Notes: generated from the sequence alone by a model not told the origin. A DNA stretch of 64,000 bases from JAHDHW01 sp965277415 (GCA_965277415.1 CBDICS010000058.1:62001-126000); one strand, 5' to 3'; counted from the stretch's first letter, positions 1-9,706 are shown. Made by a program: numbers and translations.

Positions 1-2601
1 GCTCGAATAGATGCTGGAGAACTGACAGGAGTGACGCCACAATCAACTTTAGATGGTGCACTTTATGGAAAGTTTAAAGGAGCTGAGATTAAAGCCAACT
101 CTGGAGCACCAGGTGGTGGTTTAAGTTTTAGACTAAGAGGAACTACTTCTATCAGTGGGTCTTCACAGCCACTTATCATCCTTGATGGTGTGTATATCGA
201 CAACTCTTCAATTCCTGCTGGATTAAATATTGTATCCGCAGCATCTTCAGGAGGTAGTACATCAAACCAGGATAATCCTTCAAACCGTCTTGCTGACATC
301 AATCCATATGATATTGAATCTGTTGAGATCCTTAAAGGTGCATCAACAGCTGCGATCTACGGATCAAGAGCATCAGGTGGTGTAGTGATCATTACTACTA
401 AAAAAGGAGAAGCTGGGAAAACGAAATTCAATTTTTCTCAATCTATTGGAGTTACTTCTCAGCTTAATAAACTCGGTATTAGAGATTGGACAGCTGAGAG
501 AGTGATGAATTCTAGTTTTTCAGGAGATATAGACTTGTATAATGCTGCTGTAAATAGTGGTACTATTCAAAATTATGAAGACCTTTTATACGGCACTGGA
601 ATTTTATCTACAACCAACTTTAGTGCAAGAGGTGGTAGTGAAAAAACTCAATTTTATGTTGGTGCAACGCACAAAAATGACGAAGGAATAGTTGAAGGTA
701 CTGGCTATGAAAAAACTTCAGCACGATTCAATCTAAACCATAAAGTCAATGATATTTTTGACTTCTCACTTACAAGTAATTATATCAATTCAAGTGCAGA
801 TCGTGGTTTTTTCAATAATGACAACTCTGGAACGACAATGGGGGTTTCCTTTACATCGACTCCAGCTTGGGCACAATTATTACCTAATGAGAATGGTGTT
901 TATCCTTCAAATCCATATGCGCCATCTAACTTTTTGGAAACAGCAGCTAGAGTAACCAATAATGAAGGCATCAATCGTTTTATTGGTGGTGGTTCTGTAT
1001 CTGCAAAAATCCTTCAAAAAACAAATTCTTCTTTGAAAGCTGTTTTTAGAGGAGGAGTAGATTTTTATAATTTAAATACTACGGCTATTTTTCCAAACTC
1101 TGTACAGTTTCAAAGAGATGGTGCAGGACTTAATGGTGTTTCTGTACAAGGATTTACCAAAAATTTCAACACCAATTTATCCTTATTCTTAGTACACAAT
1201 TTATACTTAGAGTCTGGCCCAAGCTTCACCACTTCTGTAGGTGTTACTCAAGAAGACTTTAATCAAAATACAATTATTGGAGTAGGTAGTGACTTGATCG
1301 GATCACAAACTAATCTAGATCAAGCTGGATCAAGAAATGTAATTCAAAATAGAAGAATACAACAGGATAAAGGTTTCTTTGCACAAGAAGAGGTGAACTT
1401 TAATGATCAATTTATTGCAACTGTTGGATTTAGAGCAGATAAATCTTCAAATAATGGAGATGTTAATGAATTATTCTTTTATCCTAAAGCAAACGTTGCG
1501 ATCAATATTCACAATTTTGACTTTTGGAACTCAGATAGTCCAATCAATCAATTGAAGATTAGAGCTGCTTATGGAGAATCTGGAAACTTTGCCAATTTCG
1601 GTTCTAAATTCACTACACTGAATTCTACTATTGTAAATGGACAAGCTGGTGTATTTACACCTGCACTACGTGGTAATGCTAGTGTTGGACCAGAAAGACA
1701 AAAAGAACTAGAAGTTGGATTAGATTTAGAATTCAATAGAATCATTTCTCTCGATGCAACTTATTATATCAAAAAAGTTGAAGGACTTTTACTTAATGCA
1801 GATTTACCAACTTCTTCTGGTTTTTCAAGTCAAGTGACGAATGCTGCTGAATTAGAAAACAAAGGAGTAGAATTAGGTCTTAACCTTAATCTTGTTAATA
1901 CTGAAGAATTAGTATGGAGTGCTCGATTTGGATGGTGGACCAATGATGCTGAAGTAACAAGATTAGACGTTCCTGCATTTACAACTGGTGGATTTGCTGA
2001 TTTCTTAGGTAACTATATGGTTAAAGAAGGATTTAGTCCAACTACAATTATTGGTGTAGGTAATGATCCAACGGTTACATTAAATGGTGATGGTGCCCCT
2101 ACCCTTCAGGTGTTTGGAAATGGAGAAGCTGACTTTCAAATGTCTTGGACGAATATGATTGCTTGGAATGATTTCGAACTTAATTTCTTATGGCACTGGA
2201 AACAAGGTGGTGAGAATATTAATCTGTCTACCCTTCTATTCGATTTGAATGAGACAACTCATGACTTTGATGATATTAGTTTAGATCCTGAAGGTGTATT
2301 AGGAAATGGTGATTATAGATTAAGTCAATTAGGTTCTAATACGGAGCCATATGTCGAAGATGCAGGTTATATCAGACTTCGTGAAATTGGATTATACTAT
2401 ACGCTTCCAGAAACTATGCTTCCTGGTGATGCAAAAGTAAAATTGGGTTTTTCAGGTAATAATCTAATTAATATTTTTGATTACAATAGTTATGACCCCG
2501 AAGTATCCAACTTTGGAGGAGGTGGATTATCGTCAGGTGTAGAAGTTACACCTTTCCCTTCATCAAAAAGATATGATTTCCACCTTATTGTAAACTTTTA
2601 A
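1..2601 (+). CDS. SusC/RagA-family TonB-linked outer membrane protein (5' partial)
   Basis: This is a TonB-dependent receptor of the SusC type, which forms the outer-membrane channel for uptake of glycans or peptides together with a SusD lipoprotein. The frame is open to the first base of the window, so the signal peptide and the start of the N-terminal region are missing; 866 residues are visible. The plug domain is seen at the left, with the RGTTSISGSSQPLIILDGV stretch and the VEILKGASTAAIYGSRASGG motif at about residues 107-125. The rest is a beta-barrel-like run ending in aromatic Phe (LIVNF), as expected for insertion into the outer membrane. The susD-like gene follows directly, so the two are co-transcribed. 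The substrate cannot be read from the sequence. Family assignment is firm. Confidence 0.96.
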   Translation, partial: ARIDAGELTGVTPQSTLDGALYGKFKGAEIKANSGAPGGGLSFRLRGTTSISGSSQPLIILDGVYIDNSSIPAGLNIVSAASSGGSTSNQDNPSNRLADINPYDIESVEILKGASTAAIYGSRASGGVVIITTKKGEAGKTKFNFSQSIGVTSQLNKLGIRDWTAERVMNSSFSGDIDLYNAAVNSGTIQNYEDLLYGTGILSTTNFSARGGSEKTQFYVGATHKNDEGIVEGTGYEKTSARFNLNHKVNDIFDFSLTSNYINSSADRGFFNNDNSGTTMGVSFTSTPAWAQLLPNENGVYPSNPYAPSNFLETAARVTNNEGINRFIGGGSVSAKILQKTNSSLKAVFRGGVDFYNLNTTAIFPNSVQFQRDGAGLNGVSVQGFTKNFNTNLSLFLVHNLYLESGPSFTTSVGVTQEDFNQNTIIGVGSDLIGSQTNLDQAGSRNVIQNRRIQQDKGFFAQEEVNFNDQFIATVGFRADKSSNNGDVNELFFYPKANVAINIHNFDFWNSDSPINQLKIRAAYGESGNFANFGSKFTTLNSTIVNGQAGVFTPALRGNASVGPERQKELEVGLDLEFNRIISLDATYYIKKVEGLLLNADLPTSSGFSSQVTNAAELENKGVELGLNLNLVNTEELVWSARFGWWTNDAEVTRLDVPAFTTGGFADFLGNYMVKEGFSPTTIIGVGNDPTVTLNGDGAPTLQVFGNGEADFQMSWTNMIAWNDFELNFLWHWKQGGENINLSTLLFDLNETTHDFDDISLDPEGVLGNGDYRLSQLGSNTEPYVEDAGYIRLREIGLYYTLPETMLPGDAKVKLGFSGNNLINIFDYNSYDPEVSNFGGGGLSSGVEVTPFPSSKRYDFHLIVNF

Positions 2602-2625
2602 TTGAATTTAAAATTTAGAAATAAT

Positions 2626-3930
2626 ATGAAAAATTTAAAATATATAATTTTTGCACTTCTCCTAGTTCCTATGGCGAGTTGTGAAATAGATGATTTATCA
2701 AATCCGAATGGTTCCAGTATTGCTGAATTCGAATCGGATGCTACAAAAAGTGCCCTTCAAACACTTGTTACAGGAATTGAAGACTTACTTCGACAGGAAG
2801 TTGGTTTTTATTATGATGTAACATCAATTGTTGGTAGAGAATATTACTTTTTTACTGGATCTGATCCTAGATATACAGGAGAAGTATTAGGTAAAGAGTC
2901 TTCACAATTAGACAATGCAGGATTCTATGGTACGCGTCCTTATTTTGGTAGATACAGAACAATTAGAACGGCGAATGTTTTACTTGATGGTGCTGCAAAC
3001 TCTACACTTATTACCGCAGAAGAATTAAACGGATATATAGGTTTTGCAAAAACTATCCAAGCTTATGAATATCATCTAGCTGCCAATTTGCAATTTCAAA
3101 ATGGTATCCGTATTGATGTAAGTGACCCTGACAATTTAGGTGCTTTTGTTTCTTATGACCAAGCATTGGTTGATATTAATAGAATACTGGCTGAAGCTGC
3201 AACTAATCTTCAGAGTGCCGGTGCTACTTTTCCATTCAACCTTTCCAGTGCTATGGCAGGATTTGATACACCAGCTTCTTTTTTACAATTCAATCGTGCA
3301 TTAAGTGCAAGAATTTCATTGTATCAAGGAAATAATTCAGATGCATTAAATCACTTATCTGATTCCTTTATGGATTTAGCAGGTGATCTAAACGCTGGAC
3401 CAGCTCGGTTTTATTCTACAGCAGGTGGTGATTTTACAAATAACCTTTTTAGAGCCCCTGATCAAGCTGATGCGATCATTGCTCATCCATCATTTGTAGC
3501 AGATGCAACAGCTAATGATACAAGGTTATCAAAAGTACTTTTACGTCCTTCTGGTACACTTACTCTAGATGAGCTTTCAGGAGATTATGATGTTTGGGTA
3601 TATACGTCCTTAAACGATTTTGTACCTTATATGAGAAACGAAGAGTTAATACTAATATATGCTGAAGCAAATGTTGGTTCTAATAATACTGAAGCTGTAG
3701 CAGCTATTGATGTCATTCGAAATGCGGCTGGTATTGGTGCTTATTCTGGTGCAACTGATGATGCTTCTTTAATAACTGAAATTTTATATCAAAGAAGGTA
3801 TTCTCTATTTGGAGAAGGTCACCGTTGGATTGATCATAGAAGATTAGATCTCTTGGATGATTTACCAATTGATCGTCCTGATGATGATGTTTGGGTAGAA
3901 TTTCCTAGACCGGTATCGGAAGGTGAATAA
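2626..3930 (+). CDS. SusD/RagB-family nutrient-binding outer membrane lipoprotein
   Basis: This is the surface lipoprotein partner of the SusC-like receptor, predicted to lid the channel and bind substrate. The ATG at 2626 is preferred over the upstream in-frame TTG at 2602, because it gives a lipoprotein signal peptide ending at the lipobox MASC with Cys19. The mature part is about 416 residues, slightly short for the family. It has the helical TPR-like SusD core (RTIRTANVLLDGA, then the YIGFAKTIQAYEYHLAANLQ region) and the C-terminal RRYSLFGEGHRWIDHRRLD motif typical of RagB/SusD. It starts 25 bases after the SusC stop and is followed by a strong terminator, which closes the operon. Substrate unknown. 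Confidence 0.95.
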   Translation: MKNLKYIIFALLLVPMASCEIDDLSNPNGSSIAEFESDATKSALQTLVTGIEDLLRQEVGFYYDVTSIVGREYYFFTGSDPRYTGEVLGKESSQLDNAGFYGTRPYFGRYRTIRTANVLLDGAANSTLITAEELNGYIGFAKTIQAYEYHLAANLQFQNGIRIDVSDPDNLGAFVSYDQALVDINRILAEAATNLQSAGATFPFNLSSAMAGFDTPASFLQFNRALSARISLYQGNNSDALNHLSDSFMDLAGDLNAGPARFYSTAGGDFTNNLFRAPDQADAIIAHPSFVADATANDTRLSKVLLRPSGTLTLDELSGDYDVWVYTSLNDFVPYMRNEELILIYAEANVGSNNTEAVAAIDVIRNAAGIGAYSGATDDASLITEILYQRRYSLFGEGHRWIDHRRLDLLDDLPIDRPDDDVWVEFPRPVSEGE

Positions 3931-3961
3931 TAATTACGGATAATAAGTTATAAAAATAGAT

Positions 3962-3994
3962 AGAGGCTGTACTTAATGAGTGCAGCCTCTTTTT
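3962..3994 (+). terminator. Rho-independent terminator of the susCD operon
   Basis: A 12-base stem (AGAGGCTGTACT pairing with AGTGCAGCCTCT, one mismatch) with a 5-nt loop is followed by a T-run. It lies 31 bases after the SusD stop and before the next gene. Confidence 0.85.
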
Positions 3995-4050
3995 AGAATT
4001 AGAGCATCAATAAATGTTCATTCGTATAAAAGTTGTTCAAAAGAAAATTA

Positions 4051-5175
4051 ATGATGCATAAAGCGGAAATAATAAAAGTGCTCAAGAATTATAATGTTGA
4101 TAGCGAACGAGGTTTTCTACCAAGAGTTGATCCAAGTACTACCCTACCTCCTATATATAAGGAATGGGATGATTTAGGAACTCATTTCAGTGAATATTTA
4201 AATGCTGGAATCATACGAGAAAGAATTCTTGAAATGCCTCTAATCACGCAGCTCACCTTTGAGCATCAAGGGCAAATGGAACGCGCTATGCTTTTGCTCT
4301 CTATGTTTGCACATGCATATGTCAATGCCTACTCTAAAAAAATGGATCACATTCCTATTTGCATTAGCAAACCTTGGGTCGAAATATCAAATCTGCTTGG
4401 TCGGCGACCTGTACTTTCTCATGCTTCCTTGGTTTTGCAAAATTGGAGAAAATTAGATCCAAAGAAGCCAATCCAACTCGATAATTTGGCTACAATAATT
4501 AAATTTCATGGTGGTCTGGATGAAAGTTGGTTTTATTTAGTCACCGTACAAATAGAACGTGTAGGTGGTCCAGCAATTGTAATATTGATGAATGCGATTA
4601 AGTTTCTTGAAAAACATCAATTTGATCAAGCAATTGAATGCTTAAATAAGGCAAGTCAGATTCTAAAAAATATGACTGAGACACTTTTACAAATGTATAT
4701 TCACTGTGACCCTCCTGTTTTTTATAAAAGGATTCGACCTTTCTTAGATTCATTTGTCGATGTCGACTATAAAGGCACTAATTTAGGCAAACAAAGTTTC
4801 CACGGAGGAAGCGCGGCACAAAGTAGTCTTATCCAATTTTTTGATTCGATATTAGGTAATCGTTACCATGACCTTCCTAATACAAACCATTACCTCCTTG
4901 AAATGAGGAAGCATATGCCGCCTAAACATGCGGCGTTTCTTCAATTTCTCGAATCCAAGCCATCCATCAAAAGCTATTCTGATTTAGATTCTAATTTAAA
5001 GACAGCTTATCAAAATATAATGGATCGTTTGATTGAATTCAGGAATGAACATTTAAAAATGGTAAGTATTTATATCATGAAACAAGCTAAAGCAGAAAAT
5101 GCGGAAGCAAAAGGTACTGGTGGTACGAATCCACTACTCTTTTTAAAATCTATTAGGAATAAAAACAAATCGTAA
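4051..5175 (+). CDS. Indoleamine 2,3-dioxygenase family heme protein
   Basis: It is predicted to open the indole ring of L-tryptophan to N-formylkynurenine using O2 and heme, the first step of the kynurenine pathway. It is cytoplasmic with no signal peptide, and its 374 residues are close to animal IDO length. Numbering from the ATG at 4051 (an in-frame TTG at 4033 is less likely): N-terminal RGFLPRVDP at about 20-28; CDPPVFYKRIRPF with Phe224 and Arg229 matching substrate-pocket residues of human IDO1; FHGGSAAQSS around 250-259; MRKHMPPKHAAFL around 285-297; and EHLKMV with His334 aligning with the proximal heme ligand. The AEAKGTGGT loop near 352-359 is also conserved. No other kynurenine-pathway gene is visible in the window. 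The gene is followed head-to-head at the 3' end by the desaturase, 9 bases away. PrnB-like relatives share the fold but lack this full motif set. Confidence 0.9.
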   Translation: MMHKAEIIKVLKNYNVDSERGFLPRVDPSTTLPPIYKEWDDLGTHFSEYLNAGIIRERILEMPLITQLTFEHQGQMERAMLLLSMFAHAYVNAYSKKMDHIPICISKPWVEISNLLGRRPVLSHASLVLQNWRKLDPKKPIQLDNLATIIKFHGGLDESWFYLVTVQIERVGGPAIVILMNAIKFLEKHQFDQAIECLNKASQILKNMTETLLQMYIHCDPPVFYKRIRPFLDSFVDVDYKGTNLGKQSFHGGSAAQSSLIQFFDSILGNRYHDLPNTNHYLLEMRKHMPPKHAAFLQFLESKPSIKSYSDLDSNLKTAYQNIMDRLIEFRNEHLKMVSIYIMKQAKAENAEAKGTGGTNPLLFLKSIRNKNKS

Positions 5176-5184
5176 ACCTCTAAA

Positions 5185-6285
5185 TCATCCTGCCATCCCT
5201 AGTGGTTTTCCATGTCCAAAAGATTTCAGCATTTTTACATGAGAAGAAATGGCACTCGTTAATTGTTCATATTCGTAATAAGGAAGACCAAATTCCTGAA
5301 TCGTTTCTTTTACAATTTTAGATACTTCAGGATAATGGACATGGCAAATGGAAGGAAATAAATGATGCTCTATTTGATAATTGAGTCCTCCAACACACCA
5401 AGTAATGAATTTACTTTTTGTTGAAAAATTCGCGGTTGTTTTAATCTGGTGAATGGCCCAGGTGTTTTCTGAGTTCGTCTCTTCTTCTGCTTCAAAATGC
5501 TCTGGCCCTTCGACCACATGAGCCAATTGGAATACAACTGTGATAATAAAACCAGCTATTGCATGAAGCAATAAAAACCCAAGTAAAGCTATCCCCCAAT
5601 GGACGCCCAGGAGGATAGGAACGATCAATATATAAGTAATATATAAACCTTTAGAAGCAATCATTTCAATTGTTTCTTTTGTGGGGTTAAAACCACTTTT
5701 GGAAGTCAATCCTGTTTTATTATAATGATATAATTGTCTAAAGTCTTTAGATAAGACCCAGCTAATCGTTGCTAAACAATACAATACGAAAGCATATAAA
5801 TGCTGAAATCTATGGTATTTCTTGAGTTTACCATGAGGAGAAAGTCGAAGAAATGGCTTATCGTCAATATCTTCATCTAAATGATAAACATTCGTATAAG
5901 AGTGGTGCAATACATTATGCTGGATATTCCATGTAAAGGTGCTAGCTCCAACTAAATTCATGCTATAACTCATTATTTTATTGACCAATGGGTTTTTAGA
6001 ATAGGCCCCATGATTCGCATCATGCATAATACAAAGTCCAATTCCAGCTGTTCCAAATCCTAAAATCGCATAGGCTAATAAAGCACTCCAGCCAGATAAT
6101 ACACCAGTAAGCATCAATACATAACTTCCAAAATATGCAAAAAGGATTAAAAATGTCTTTAAGTACATCTTGTAATTCCCTGTCTTTTCTATTTGATTCT
6201 CAACGAAGTATGTATTAACTCTTTGTCTTAATGTTTTGAAAAAATGTGCAGGATCCTTTCTAGAAAACCGAATGGAATATTTCAT
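5185..6285 (-). CDS. Membrane fatty acid desaturase (front-end, linoleoyl-CoA desaturase-like)
   Basis: This is a di-iron membrane desaturase that would introduce a cis double bond into an acyl chain using O2 and an external electron donor. The three histidine boxes are present: HDANH at 88-92, HNVLHH at 123-128 and QIEHH at 304-308. Gln in place of the first His of the third box is the hallmark of front-end (delta-5/delta-6 type) desaturases. No cytochrome b5 domain is fused, so an electron carrier must come from elsewhere. Hydrophobic segments lie near 44-64, 68-86, 163-179 and 213-255. The 366-residue length is normal. The ATG at 6285 is the natural start. Its regioselectivity cannot be told from the sequence. 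Confidence 0.93.
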   Translation of the reverse strand: MKYSIRFSRKDPAHFFKTLRQRVNTYFVENQIEKTGNYKMYLKTFLILFAYFGSYVLMLTGVLSGWSALLAYAILGFGTAGIGLCIMHDANHGAYSKNPLVNKIMSYSMNLVGASTFTWNIQHNVLHHSYTNVYHLDEDIDDKPFLRLSPHGKLKKYHRFQHLYAFVLYCLATISWVLSKDFRQLYHYNKTGLTSKSGFNPTKETIEMIASKGLYITYILIVPILLGVHWGIALLGFLLLHAIAGFIITVVFQLAHVVEGPEHFEAEEETNSENTWAIHQIKTTANFSTKSKFITWCVGGLNYQIEHHLFPSICHVHYPEVSKIVKETIQEFGLPYYEYEQLTSAISSHVKMLKSFGHGKPLGMAG

Positions 6286-6350
6286 GATAATAGTTTAATG
6301 TCCTCCTTCAAATAGTGAAGTTATTAAAAAATGAATCAGCATACATTCTT

Positions 6351-6513
6351 AGAATCTGTTTAAAAATTATTGTCGAAGGCGAAAAGGTTCAATTTAAGGT
6401 TCTGAAGAAGCGTTTTTGTCTTTTCATAGCCCAGCTATGGGAATACAAAAAGGCGAAATCAGGTCCTTAAAGTGAGCTTTTGCAGCCCGATGAATAAAAT
6501 TTAAACAGGTTCT
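6351..6513. repeat. Family A palindromic intergenic repeat, full-length copy 1
   Basis: This is an imperfect dyad of 163 bp. Its ends read AGAATCTGTTTAAAAATTAT and, from the other strand, AGAACCTGTTTAAATTTTAT. The centre is a small palindrome around CATAGCCCAGCTATGGG. A closely similar copy lies at 59092-59275, and two short deletion derivatives lie at 27788-27830 and 29500-29535. It fills most of the 409-bp gap between the desaturase and FKBP genes, and I see no gene in that gap. No clear target duplication was found. Confidence 0.8.
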
Positions 6514-6694
6514 TAAAAAAACTTCAGTGATAGACTTCAAATATCATTAATAAAAACGATATTTCACCCTTATTTCTTATAAATTTCATAAGTCAGCTTT
6601 ACATTTTGGGTAAATGCAAAAAAATATACCTTTACTAAACGTCAAAAATTTAGTAAAGGTATACATGAAGAAAAACGATGATGTTATTCAAAGA

Positions 6695-7165
6695 CTAGTT
6701 AAAGACATTGACTAAATGAACTTCAAAAATCAACACTGAATTTTTAGGGATATTCGATCGTTCATTATTTCCATATCCGGCATATGAAGGGATGTAGATT
6801 TCTCCTTTAGCATTTTTACTAAAATTAGGTAAGGCTACCTGCCATCCGAATACTAAACTATTGAGTCCTATTTCTAAATAGTCATCTTCTCCTTCTATCC
6901 TTTGATCAAATGGATCATCCTCACCACCGATTAAGTATCCTTTATAATAAGTTCTAATCGTGCTAAATACATTTGGAAAATCTTCACCATTACCTTCTTC
7001 TGTGATTCGATAATAGACACCGGTTGCTTCATCTTTGATAGCTTGAATGCCATTTTCAGTTAAATAATCCTGAATTAACATATCATCTATCGGTCTATAA
7101 TCTACATCATCTTTACAAGATCCTAAGACACCAATAATTAGTAGTAGAAATAATAATTTTTTCAT
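6695..7165 (-). CDS. FKBP-type peptidyl-prolyl cis-trans isomerase lipoprotein
   Basis: This is a predicted envelope-anchored prolyl isomerase that assists folding of exported proteins. The N-terminus is a lipoprotein signal peptide ending at the lipobox VLGSC with Cys17. The rest is one FKBP domain, about residues 45-155: VYYRITEEGNGE at its start, YYKGYLIGG in the middle, GWQVALPNFSKNAKGEIYIPS forming the VIxGWE-like segment, then YAGYGN and the final NSVLIFEVHLVNV strand. Some active-site aromatics are replaced (for example Val-Phe-Gly-Trp instead of Val-Ile-Xaa-Gly-Trp), so activity is likely but not certain. It lies 67 bases after the CCA-adding-type gene in the same direction and may share its transcript. 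Confidence 0.9.
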   Translation of the reverse strand: MKKLLFLLLIIGVLGSCKDDVDYRPIDDMLIQDYLTENGIQAIKDEATGVYYRITEEGNGEDFPNVFSTIRTYYKGYLIGGEDDPFDQRIEGEDDYLEIGLNSLVFGWQVALPNFSKNAKGEIYIPSYAGYGNNERSNIPKNSVLIFEVHLVNVFN

Positions 7166-7232
7166 CTTTTGTTCTTAGTTATGAATTGTTTAAAATAGTA
7201 ACTGCATTTTATTCTACAACGCTGCTTTGTAT

Positions 7233-8657
7233 TCAATCCTTTTCCGCTAAATCCAAACCATGTTCTTTGGCCACTTCAAGCATAAAGGCATATGCGGCAT
7301 CATAGTCATTCTGTATTTTACCATCAAGTATTGCTTCTCGAATAGCAATTTTAATCTCTCCAACTTTCCTGGATGGCGGAATACCAAATGTCTCCATAAT
7401 CATCTCACCTGATATCGGTGGTTGCCAATTACGAACTTTATCATTTTCCTCTACCTCTTTTAGTTTTGATCGAACCAAATCATAATTTTCTAAATATCGT
7501 TTTACTTTTTTAGGGTTTTTAGAAGTAATATCAGCCTCACATAGTTTCATCAAATCATCAATATCATCACCGGCATCAAATAATAAACGTCTGACTGCAG
7601 AATCTGTAATATTTTCCTTTGTCAAACTAATGGGTCGTAAATGCAATCGAACCAATTTTTGGACATACTTCATTTTGACATCCATTGGTAAACGCATATT
7701 TCTAAAAATACGAGGTACCATAGTTGCACCTAAAGCTTCATGTCCATGAAAAGTCCACCCATGTTGTGGATCAAAACGTTTGGTTGGTGGTTTTGCAATA
7801 TCATGTAAAACAGCAGACCATCGTAACCAAATATTCTTTGTTGTCTTGCAAAGATTATCAACTACTTCAAGGGTATGATAAAAATTATCTTTATGACCTT
7901 TACCATTCTTTATTTCTACCCCATAAAGGGCTGCCATTTCAGGAAAGATTAAATTTAACAAACCTGAATTAAATAATAGTTTAAACCCAATAGAAGGTTT
8001 ATCTGTCAATAGTATCTTTTCAAGCTCTGTTGTGATTCTTTCTTTAGAGACAATATTGATTCTATTTTTATATTTTGAAATAGACCTATACGTCTCCGGA
8101 TCAATTTCAAACCCCAATTGAGTCGCAAACCGAATAGCCCTCATCATTCTTAGAGGATCATCCGAAAACGTTTTTCCGGGTTCAAGAGGTGTTTTGAGTA
8201 ATTTTCTTTCCAAATGGTGCAAACCACCAAAAGGATCAATGATTTCTCCAAAGTTTTCGGCATTTAAGCTTACCGCCAGCGCATTTATAGTAAAGTCCCT
8301 GCGATTCTGGTCATCCTCTAATGTTCCTTCTTCAACAGAAGGTTTTCGACTATCTACCCGATAAGATTCTTTTCTCGCGCCTACAAATTCAATTTCTAAA
8401 TCTTTATGTTTGAGCATAGCTGTTCCAAATCTTTGATAGACAACAATTCTGGGAATCGGTCTTAATTTGGAAGCAATACTTTGCGCTAGTTTTATTCCGC
8501 TACCAATACATACAATATCCATATCTTTGGAAGGTCTTCCAAGCAATCGATCACGTACATATCCACCAACTACATAAGTAGGAAAAGTCAAGTCAGTTGC
8601 CACCTGCTCAATAAGCATAAATATTTCCCGTTCATGTGGTTTTATATCAAATACCAT
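7233..8657 (-). CDS. CCA tRNA nucleotidyltransferase / poly(A) polymerase family protein with HD domain
   Basis: This is a class II nucleotidyltransferase, most likely the enzyme that builds or repairs the 3' CCA end of tRNA. The head domain has GGYVRD at 31-36 and the catalytic pair Asp45 and Asp47 (KDMDIV). The neck has RRDFTINA at 119-126 and DPLRMMRAIRF at 168-177. A C-terminal HD phosphohydrolase domain is indicated by H261 (FYHTLEV) and HD at 285-286 (VLHDIAKP). The 474-residue length is normal for HD-containing bacterial CCA enzymes. It starts 39 bases after dusB in the same direction, a coherent tRNA-maturation pair. Poly(A) polymerase activity is the alternative, but it is less likely with this HD domain and in this phylum. 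Confidence 0.94.
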   Translation of the reverse strand: MVFDIKPHEREIFMLIEQVATDLTFPTYVVGGYVRDRLLGRPSKDMDIVCIGSGIKLAQSIASKLRPIPRIVVYQRFGTAMLKHKDLEIEFVGARKESYRVDSRKPSVEEGTLEDDQNRRDFTINALAVSLNAENFGEIIDPFGGLHHLERKLLKTPLEPGKTFSDDPLRMMRAIRFATQLGFEIDPETYRSISKYKNRINIVSKERITTELEKILLTDKPSIGFKLLFNSGLLNLIFPEMAALYGVEIKNGKGHKDNFYHTLEVVDNLCKTTKNIWLRWSAVLHDIAKPPTKRFDPQHGWTFHGHEALGATMVPRIFRNMRLPMDVKMKYVQKLVRLHLRPISLTKENITDSAVRRLLFDAGDDIDDLMKLCEADITSKNPKKVKRYLENYDLVRSKLKEVEENDKVRNWQPPISGEMIMETFGIPPSRKVGEIKIAIREAILDGKIQNDYDAAYAFMLEVAKEHGLDLAEKD

Positions 8658-8696
8658 TACTATAATAGTTAATGAAAGTTATTTCCAAAGAATAAC

Positions 8697-9698
8697 TTAG
8701 AATTTGTTTAAGTTTAATACATCTGAATATTTGTCTTCAATCTCATCTAAAATCGAAAATACAAATTCAGGATTATGATTAGTTACTAATTGCATTCGAT
8801 AAGGTTTAATATTAGGGAAACCTCTAAAATAGTTAGTGTAATGTCTTCTCATTTCCAAAATCCCCAATTTCTCTCCTTTCCATTCAATCGAATGCTTTAA
8901 ATGTTGTTTAGCCGCAGCTACTCGTTCATGTACTGTAGGTGGAGCCAAGATTTCTCCAGTTGCAAAATAATGTTTGATTTCTCTAAATATCCATGGATAT
9001 CCAATACTTGCTCTTCCTATCATAATCCCATCTACACCATATTTTTCTCGGTAAGCTTTAGCTTTCTGAGGGCTATCAATATCTCCATTTCCAAAAATCG
9101 GGATTTTCACTCTTGGATTTTTTTTAATATTTCCAATAGCAGTCCAGTCCGCTTCGCCCTTATACATTTGTTTTCTAGTCCGACCATGTATTGATAATGC
9201 TTTTATGCCTACATCTTGAAGTCTTTCCGCCACTTCTTCAATATATATGGTTTTATCATCCCAGCCTAAACGAGTCTTCACAGTTACGGGAAGATTAGTG
9301 GATTTCACAATAAGCTCTGTAAGCCTTACCATTCTATCAATATCTTGAAGAATTCCAGCTCCAGCCATTTTGCAAACAACTTTTTTGACTGGGCAGCCAA
9401 AGTTAATATCTAAAACTTCTGGTTGTGCATTTTCTACGATCTCCGCTGCTTTACGCATAGATTCTTCTACGGCACCAAAGATTTGAATTCCAATAGGCCT
9501 TTCATAATCATAAACATCCATCTTTTGGACACTTTTATGAGCATCGCGAATGAGACCTTCCACACTGATAAATTCAGTATACATCATATCACAGCCTTCT
9601 TTTTTACAAAGCGCTCTAAAAGGCGGATCACTAACATCTTCCATTGGTGCTAATAACAATGGGAAGTCTCCCAACTCTATATCTCCAATTTTTATCAT
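8697..9698 (-). CDS. dusB: tRNA-dihydrouridine synthase DusB
   Basis: This flavoenzyme reduces a uridine of tRNA to dihydrouridine with NADPH. The FMN-binding TIM barrel starts with LLLAPMEDVSDPPFRALC. It contains the catalytic Cys102 in DINFGCPVKKV, the substrate and FMN segments HGRTRKQMYKGEADW and IPIFGNGDI, and GIMIGRASIGYPW. The C-terminal helical domain has the MRRHYTNYFRGFP motif typical of the DusB branch. The 333-residue length is standard. It is the first gene of a leftward run with the CCA-adding-type enzyme. A -7 box lies 9 to 16 bases upstream of the start codon, which suggests a very short leader. Confidence 0.96.
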   Translation of the reverse strand: MIKIGDIELGDFPLLLAPMEDVSDPPFRALCKKEGCDMMYTEFISVEGLIRDAHKSVQKMDVYDYERPIGIQIFGAVEESMRKAAEIVENAQPEVLDINFGCPVKKVVCKMAGAGILQDIDRMVRLTELIVKSTNLPVTVKTRLGWDDKTIYIEEVAERLQDVGIKALSIHGRTRKQMYKGEADWTAIGNIKKNPRVKIPIFGNGDIDSPQKAKAYREKYGVDGIMIGRASIGYPWIFREIKHYFATGEILAPPTVHERVAAAKQHLKHSIEWKGEKLGILEMRRHYTNYFRGFPNIKPYRMQLVTNHNPEFVFSILDEIEDKYSDVLNLNKF

Positions 9699-9706
9699 AA
9701 CGGATG

